From: an uncultured Saprospiraceae bacterium
GTDB lineage: Bacteria; Bacteroidota; Bacteroidia; Chitinophagales; Saprospiraceae
Assembly (NCBI GenBank): GCA_938022935.1
Contig: CALIHL010000021.1
Coordinates: forward strand, 1 to 64,000
Reading direction: 5' to 3'
DNA: 64,000 nt
Of the stretch, positions 59,201 through 64,000 are shown piece by piece. Made by a program: the position numbers and the translations under genes. The stretch's first letter is position 1. Each line of letters opens with the position of its first letter. The notes under the pieces are model-generated. The model worked only from the letters and a program-made list of their open reading frames with translations. It made no database searches and had not been told where the DNA came from.

Positions 59201-60721
59201 GATATATCAAGAGATATAACTGTAGCAGGTATCACAGTAGATGGTTCAGATGTAGTGATTAGAGCATCTGACAACTGTTCAGATGATGCTAATATCACAG
59301 TACACTTCAACACAGCAGATGGGCCAACAAGCCTATCGTTTGATTGTGCATCGATGTTGGGTATGGACTTTAGATCTATACACCCAGATGTATACTTAGT
59401 GGATGAAGCAGGCAATGCTTGGAAAGGACACGTGAATATCTCACTATCTGATCCTAACAATGTATGTGAGAACAGTAACAACGGTGGCAACACTGGAGAT
59501 GGCTTGATAGCAGGTCAAGTATTTACAGAGCAAGACTTTACAGTAGATGATGTTGAAGTAACATTGACTACTATGAATTCTGGGGCGTCAACATTTGAGA
59601 TGACGCCACTGGAAGGAAGATATGCATTTGACAATGTAACGATGGCTGAGTCTTACGAGATCAGTGCTTCAAGAGATGATGACTACCTCAACGGTGTCTC
59701 TACACTTGACTTAGTATTGATACAGAGACACATCTTAGGACTTAGCACTTTAGACAGTCCTTATAAAGTGATCGCTGCCGATGTTGATGGATCTGATCAC
59801 GTATCAGCGATTGACTTGGTACACATGAGAAGGTTGATCCTTGGACAGACTGAAGCATTCCCGATTGGAAAGCCTTGGACGTTCGTTGATGCAAGTCAAG
59901 TATTTGATACACCACGTACACCATTCCCATACACAGAAGTGTTGAGGATAGATGATATGTCTACAGACTTTAGTGACATGGACTTTGTAGGTGTGAAGCT
60001 TGGAGATGTCAATGGTAATGTACAATTAGAAAGTGCACTACTGGGTATCACAAGATCTATCGCTTCTATCGAAGTATCAGAACTGAGTACTACAGGAAGT
60101 CAGAAGGTGATCGGGCTTACGCCAAATGAATCAGCAGAGATAGCAGGATTACAATTATCACTTGGATTGAATGACAACGTACAAGTTGTAAGTGTTCAGT
60201 CTGATGTAATTGAAATCACTGAAGATAACTACACTGTCGTAAATAATGAACTCCGTATCAGTTGGAATGATATCGAAGCAGTGGCGATCTCAGAAGATGC
60301 TTTCATCAAGGTAACATTGAGATCTACGGATGCATCAGCATCAATAGAAGAGATGATAACACTTACTGATACACGTATCACTTCAGAGATATATACTGAA
60401 GAGACAGGAGAGATAGAAGTAAGCGATGTGTTCTTAAGTTTTGCTGATGTTGCAAGCGAAGGATTTGTCGTAGAGCAGAACGTTCCTAACCCGTTCAATG
60501 GTCAGACGAACATCAAGTTCTACCAGCCAGAGAGCAGTGAAGTGAGTTTCTCAATCTTCGATCTATCAGGTAGGCAAGTAATGAATAATAAGAATACATA
60601 TGCAAAAGGATGGCATGAGATCAACGTATCGACTGCAGATCTTCCTGGAGCAGGAATCTATATATATGAGATGTCTAATGGCACTGATCTGATTAGAAAG
60701 AAAATGATCACCATAGACTAA
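53204..60721 (+). CDS. Giant (2505 aa) T9SS surface protein with PKD/Ig-like repeats, DWC/HYR-like modules, dockerin-like module and T9SS type A sorting domain
   Basis: TRTWTILDWCSGN, RTWTLYDWCQRD; NGVSTLDLVLIQRHILGL...AADVDGSDHVSAIDLVHMRRLILG; C-term VEQNVPNPFNGQTNIKFYQPESSEVSFSIFDLSGRQV...GIYIYEMSNGTDLIRKKMITID. Confidence 0.92.
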   Translation: MDMNRTTMAPSANNNNVNQESMKYLNFTRWLILAVLMIAGNLSLSGQTAPSFESTCECTDEGVRVRDSIVFTSATEVMLVDYSGYFLPDSALYLGATSDEFYLSSDLPQEDILTDNGDGTWTFVSYRNGNIPFSEINFVNTAGTTFQATFPICSATVDDAITSSVGDTICLNDGTSTFTLPAGLMFDPTAVNWVITAANAATGSSTPATGSMTAAASLFATFNTAGNYNIAVSGLSTSNCPIDANIDVHIIDTGFEIEGFDFGCTGELIPFNLSAGFTTALYDTVTWTVDGAPVGVSFSGDSIDVGNVNIQFDNAGIYIVEVEAMQSEGAMCDFSDTFEITIGNILSASIVGDDVVCADQIRLYESNVNNLQSITWTSANGVIIGDNNTADVNVRFFGAGFDTLRVSGMTAGGCTVTDSIIVDIKDSNISLDGADEVCVGSVEGYRAMYSDATVANFTSIEWSVIPMNAGNTTALDTVLSPNDSLTVTWGAIGEYMIQVNGVTDLGCDLMDEFMVNVQDTAQVILGPTLVCAGDVLNYTLVQGTDSSAIGGTGIIWKVFRLINGTMNVGEAVADTDGDATLVHSFSTGTVNDDLAYVVVAEGVSANGCLISDSLRVETIGNQDLSIDGPITTCAGGVETFKLLLDTSLQTGPVTWSAFQKSNNAPVIPGAITQLGDTSAIIDFPNVADTFIVQVTGTAGPSCMFTVEHEIVITDNLSIVDAAAIDTLCLTGDSTWYAVNIDTALVDLASVTWSITNNAGGGAIFPAITGSGSSSFLSAAYVYPGPGIYTHRVRGVEEGTGCEFDEILEVTVKDTVYNLLGDTQICIGDTTEYVFLDANMMPLMDFDTVGGTNTLNWVIGGAPVQAGAVTGTGSLSSMSLGYSFAEFGAGFQDTIRIVWSEAGPRTISVVDSTMCCPIDFTQEILVRDSLSFMLEGPTEVCAGDTTGYKITAFGSAIDDINPDSTVWSVQQGSVLNAGTDSLTILWNVAGDFINTTDTITFEGYTLDGCPIYDTLVVDIRSLDVIVLGDLNVCQGDPINFELVNAADSSVIADLDSLYWIFSAGNDTLKLDSTVLDVWVDADSIIQNTWTEEGTYTIKTLGFTNGTCSVESEFIVMVNANPNPTIVGDQNTCINSSDVFSVDIDMSNIQSITWTAAGFAGTPSSGVRILSGQGTAEIIVQWDGTGDFYIDVMGVTTGGCTFTDRLETLVIDAANIGQLACNNNINVTLPDNCELQLTSGQILQKDSVTALIPEDQFEIVVEDAASGVRLSNDGIVDASLLGIELKVIITHECSGQTCWGFITLEDKTIPELLCSNDTIPCTTSADPSVLGFPVDAASTVTTVTTNPPVYDVAGFEKCGVARLTYNDRTSSEVCTGDYGTVIYRDWTLTNSAGLTSECTDTILIERINVDSMDLSGLGNFIGDEGFSCDEVTRADLEPGSRTGNLSVIATDYCFNAQATHSDVESAFCGTASYRLTRTWTILDWCSGNVRTHIQTIDVLDREGPSINLSSGPIRISATDHDCSGLYDLTPDVTISDNCSPEEGISTTLRIFENDETGSLLYTITDGDYSGLAFDPSVTQIFITVQATDDCNRSNQNSITREITITDDVKPIPICDESTTISIGSQGWAIADWHAFDDGSIDNCGIQDIQIRRMENNCSDFPENLQFGDYVKFCCQDAMLGEPILVQLRVTDVNGNVNECMVSVTVQDNSAISKVVAEGDRAISCQADVTPLLTDDGTTVTFLTATCGIPMAPDFFTAAVDTTDCGSGTIVRNWLITDELGNTLSHTQTITRGLPGETFDPADLASIWPADYEGEGCAGPNTTPESLPEAFRPNLDLAGYSCSSLGLDYEDLIFRDVEGLCAKVIRTWTLYDWCQRDPSNPDAGKWEYVQILKLTDTVDPVIITGCETETFAADSANSCSANVTTTAVADDCHASEDLIWSFEVTNASGIAVLQGNRSTISTTLEVGDYTVTWTATDPCGNSATCDKVLIVADTQEPNGVLVDISRDITVAGITVDGSDVVIRASDNCSDDANITVHFNTADGPTSLSFDCASMLGMDFRSIHPDVYLVDEAGNAWKGHVNISLSDPNNVCENSNNGGNTGDGLIAGQVFTEQDFTVDDVEVTLTTMNSGASTFEMTPLEGRYAFDNVTMAESYEISASRDDDYLNGVSTLDLVLIQRHILGLSTLDSPYKVIAADVDGSDHVSAIDLVHMRRLILGQTEAFPIGKPWTFVDASQVFDTPRTPFPYTEVLRIDDMSTDFSDMDFVGVKLGDVNGNVQLESALLGITRSIASIEVSELSTTGSQKVIGLTPNESAEIAGLQLSLGLNDNVQVVSVQSDVIEITEDNYTVVNNELRISWNDIEAVAISEDAFIKVTLRSTDASASIEEMITLTDTRITSEIYTEETGEIEVSDVFLSFADVASEGFVVEQNVPNPFNGQTNIKFYQPESSEVSFSIFDLSGRQVMNNKNTYAKGWHEINVSTADLPGAGIYIYEMSNGTDLIRKKMITID

Positions 60722-60758
60722 GCTAATTAGAATAAGAACAAGCTAAAAGACACTCACT

Positions 60759-63700
60759 ATGAATTATAGTTTAGATAAAGAGAAAATGATGATCCCAACA
60801 ATCATTCAAAACAGAGAATCAATGACAAATTCTAATAACCGCATGTCCATCATGCCTGCAAGGCGATATGCCGTAGCTATCATGATGATGGTGCTATCTA
60901 TGTTTGCATATGATATGCAAGCACAGTGTGGACAGTCTGCGCTCGTATGTAATAACTTAGTACGTGTATCGCTGGATACATCTTGTACTGCGCTTATTAC
61001 GCCAGATGTAGTTCTTAAAGCGGCGAATATAGATACATCACTTTATGATGTAGAAGTATACGACCCTTCAGGAAATCTTATACCAGATGATCTGATTACG
61101 GATGATTATGATGGCGAGCGACTCGAAGTAAGAATCTACTGTAGAGGTTCTAACCTTTACTGCTGGGGTAATATCATCGTAGAAGATAAGATACCTCCAA
61201 CGATAGAGATTACACCTATGGATACGATTCTTAGTTGTATCGTGATGCCATTTGAGTTAGATCCTAATTCATTGGTATCCAGCGTAAGCTTTACGGATGA
61301 AGGTTGTACAAAGCCTGATACATTTAGTATTACTGACTTTGAAGAGACAGTTTTCCCATGTAGCGATACGGTTAAGATTATAAAGAGAGTATTCAGCACA
61401 TTTGACGATGCTGGTAATCAGGCTTCTAAAACACAGACGATCTACTTGTTGAGAGGAAAACTCAGTGAGATCACTTATCCAAAAGATACGATCATCGATT
61501 GTCTTGATGAAGCAGACTTATCTGCAGCAAAATTAGGTATGCCTGATGTTGGATCATGTGATCACTTTGAGATCAACATGAGTGATGCTGAGATCATCAC
61601 TTGTGGTGTAGCTCGTAAGATCTTAAGAAGATGGAGAATCACAGATATATGTACTAACCAGGATACAATTGTATCACAAGTGATTAAGATAGAAGACAAC
61701 ACTGCACCAAAGTTTACATTTGATAACTTTGATATTCCTATTGATAAAGTAGTAACAGATAAGTTCGATTGTACAGCAAGTGTAAAAGGTATCAACAATC
61801 CTCAGATCACAGATTGTAATCTTGAGCAGACAGTACTAACTACTTTCTATCAACTTACAGATGAGAATGGAGTGCCTCAAGGAGAATTATTTCCTGCTGC
61901 AGTCAATGATATGCTCTCTGATCCTGCGAGTCCTATGACTGGGACGATGGTTTGGGATCTGAACGATGTGCCAGTAGGTGTAAACTTCAGAGTGATCTTT
62001 GTAGCAGATGATCAGTGTGGCAATATAGCAAGAGATACAAGTGCGATCTTCGCACTTCCAGATACTTCACCACCTAATGCAGTTTGTGAAGGCAACACTA
62101 CAGTTGTTCTTAACAACGATGGTGTAACTGAGGTGATGGCAGAGACATTTGACGATAACAGTTTTGATAACTGTGGTGTAGTAAGTAAGCAAGTTAGAAG
62201 ATTTACTACAAGTTGTGATGGTGCTGATAGTGACCAAACATTTGGCGAAAGCGTACACTTCTGTTGTGACGATATTGCTAACAATCCTATTAAAGTTGTA
62301 TTCAGAGTATTTGATGCATCTGGAGGATTTAGTGATTGTGTTGTGAGTGTGTTTGTCCAAGATAAGCGACCTATAGACTTAGTCTGTGGAGATGATCTTA
62401 GTTTCAATTGTGGAACTGACTCAACATTTATAATAAATACGATCAGAACCAGTGCTCCAGCAGTAACATGGGTCTGTGGAGAAGAATCTCTTGAAGCAGA
62501 TATACCTTCTTGGACTGAGTCTGAGTGTGGTGGTGCTAACTTTACAGTTACATGGACAGCTAAGGATAACAATGGTCAGACGGCTACTTGTACACAGAAT
62601 GTTGTAATAGGCAATCTTGTAGATGCAACAGTTGTGAGACCAAACTTGGATATAGCTCTTGCATCATGTGGAGCAGGTACAGAGCCTGCAGATATCGCAG
62701 GTAGCGAGCCAACTGTCAATGATGTAGATTGTGAAAACATCCTGACGACTTGGGAAGATGAGATTGGAGAAGGAACAGGAAGTTCTTGTGTTGTTATCAC
62801 AAGAAAGTGGGCTGTTATTGACTGGTGTAAGTTTGACGGAGGAAACCTTGATGAAGCTATCATCGATGCGTTTGACCAGATCATAACGATCAGCGATACT
62901 CAGCAGCCAGAGATCAGCAACTGCTCTCAGAATAGTCTACTATTTGTTGATGCAGATAATTCTTGTGATGAACAAGTCACTTTGTCTATAAGAGCAACGG
63001 ATGATTGTACACCAACAGAGGACTTGTCATATGGATATGAGATAGACCTTAACAGTGATGGATCAGTGGATCGAACAGGAGCAGGTGGAACACTTACAGA
63101 TAGACTGCCAGTTGGATCACATAGCATCACATGGACAGTAGGTGACCTTTGCGGTAACGCTGTGACATGTACTTACGGATTTGACATAGAAACACGTAAA
63201 GAACCTACAGCGATATGTATCGGACTTACGGAAGCAGTGATAGGTGCAGATGGTACTGCAACAGTACTGGCATCTTCTCTTGATGTAAGTAGCTCATTGG
63301 GCTGTGATCAGGGAAGTGAAGGATTGATATTTGCTTTCAACGAAGGTGGTGATCAATCACAGATGGTTTTCAGATGTTCTGATATAACTAATGGTGTCGT
63401 TGGAGAAGCGACTATAGATCTATATGTTATAGATCCTAATGGTGGGTTCTCAGTTTGTCCAGTTGTCATCTCTATAAGTGATAGACAAAACAATATGTGT
63501 GCTGACAACGTAGTATCATCAGTTGTCTCAGGATTTATAACTGATGAAGATATGAGTGCAGTTGGCGAGGTGCCAGTGACAGCTACTAGAATGTCTACAG
63601 GAGAAGTATTCTCTTCTATGACAGATGAGAATGGCTTCTATGCATTTAACAATTTGGAAAGTAGTGATGACTACGAGATCAACCCTGTACTTAATGGTTA

Positions 63701-64000
63701 TCCATTAGCAGGTATCACAACACTTGACCTTGTGATTATCCAACAACATATATTAGGTATCAACAGATTGACATCTCCTTACAAGTTGTTAGCTGCGGAT
63801 GTTAACAATTCTAATTCTATAACGGCTCTTGACTTAGTAGCACTAAGACAATTGATCTTAGGTATTAAAGATGAGATTCCTAATGATGATTGGAAGTTTG
63901 TAGATGGAGCATTTGAGTTTGATCCAACTAACAATTGGTTCTATGATGATAACATCATGGTAGAAGATGCGAGCGCTGTAGAAGATGAAAATAACTTCAT
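60759..64000 (+). CDS. Large surface protein, 3' partial (runs off the window); same family as the upstream giant protein, with DWC/HYR-like and dockerin-like modules
   Basis: ATG at 60759: MNYSLDKEKMMIPTIIQNRESMTNSNNRMSIMPARRYAVAIMMMVLSMFAYDMQAQCGQSALVCNNLVRVSLDTSCTALITPDVVL...; open to the window end with RKWAVIDWCKFDGG and GITTLDLVIIQQHILGINRLTSPYKLLAADVNNSNSITALDLVALRQLILG. Confidence 0.9.
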   Translation, partial: MNYSLDKEKMMIPTIIQNRESMTNSNNRMSIMPARRYAVAIMMMVLSMFAYDMQAQCGQSALVCNNLVRVSLDTSCTALITPDVVLKAANIDTSLYDVEVYDPSGNLIPDDLITDDYDGERLEVRIYCRGSNLYCWGNIIVEDKIPPTIEITPMDTILSCIVMPFELDPNSLVSSVSFTDEGCTKPDTFSITDFEETVFPCSDTVKIIKRVFSTFDDAGNQASKTQTIYLLRGKLSEITYPKDTIIDCLDEADLSAAKLGMPDVGSCDHFEINMSDAEIITCGVARKILRRWRITDICTNQDTIVSQVIKIEDNTAPKFTFDNFDIPIDKVVTDKFDCTASVKGINNPQITDCNLEQTVLTTFYQLTDENGVPQGELFPAAVNDMLSDPASPMTGTMVWDLNDVPVGVNFRVIFVADDQCGNIARDTSAIFALPDTSPPNAVCEGNTTVVLNNDGVTEVMAETFDDNSFDNCGVVSKQVRRFTTSCDGADSDQTFGESVHFCCDDIANNPIKVVFRVFDASGGFSDCVVSVFVQDKRPIDLVCGDDLSFNCGTDSTFIINTIRTSAPAVTWVCGEESLEADIPSWTESECGGANFTVTWTAKDNNGQTATCTQNVVIGNLVDATVVRPNLDIALASCGAGTEPADIAGSEPTVNDVDCENILTTWEDEIGEGTGSSCVVITRKWAVIDWCKFDGGNLDEAIIDAFDQIITISDTQQPEISNCSQNSLLFVDADNSCDEQVTLSIRATDDCTPTEDLSYGYEIDLNSDGSVDRTGAGGTLTDRLPVGSHSITWTVGDLCGNAVTCTYGFDIETRKEPTAICIGLTEAVIGADGTATVLASSLDVSSSLGCDQGSEGLIFAFNEGGDQSQMVFRCSDITNGVVGEATIDLYVIDPNGGFSVCPVVISISDRQNNMCADNVVSSVVSGFITDEDMSAVGEVPVTATRMSTGEVFSSMTDENGFYAFNNLESSDDYEINPVLNGYPLAGITTLDLVIIQQHILGINRLTSPYKLLAADVNNSNSITALDLVALRQLILGIKDEIPNDDWKFVDGAFEFDPTNNWFYDDNIMVEDASAVEDENNF

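Noticed and set aside
53641-63130. Minus-strand ORFs opposite the 53204 and 60759 giant genes
   Set aside because: Shadow ORFs of repetitive coding sequence; low-complexity Ser/Thr/Val composition

Overview
The window looks like chromosomal DNA from a Bacteroidota bacterium, probably Saprospiraceae-like. This is inferred from type IX secretion (T9SS)-style C-termini, SprB repeats and giant modular surface proteins. It holds: (i) giant surface or adhesin-type proteins at both ends (2-7189, partial; 43.5-64 kb), the last of which runs off the window and is absent from the ORF track; (ii) a metabolic and housekeeping block: tRNA-Arg(TCT), ung, DUF423, a P-loop kinase-like protein, a sulfotransferase, a NagB-LmbE fusion, a sodium:solute symporter, VOC-pxpA-pxpB-pxpC, ExbD/TolR, a reprolysin-like metalloprotease and a cNMP-binding patatin; (iii) an envelope and proteolysis block: outer-membrane barrel plus TPR protein, Prc peptidase, ABC ATPase, ABC permease-M1 peptidase fusion, an M16 pair and a penicillin acylase; (iv) the most unusual locus, a compact minus-strand operon at 39.2-43.4 kb. 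It starts with a PadR regulator behind a near-perfect operator palindrome and continues with six tandem paralogous 'E-x-x-D-H' membrane-protein units. One unit is broken by a single-base frameshift and one is reduced to an N-terminal stub. No CRISPR array, transposase or rRNA was seen.
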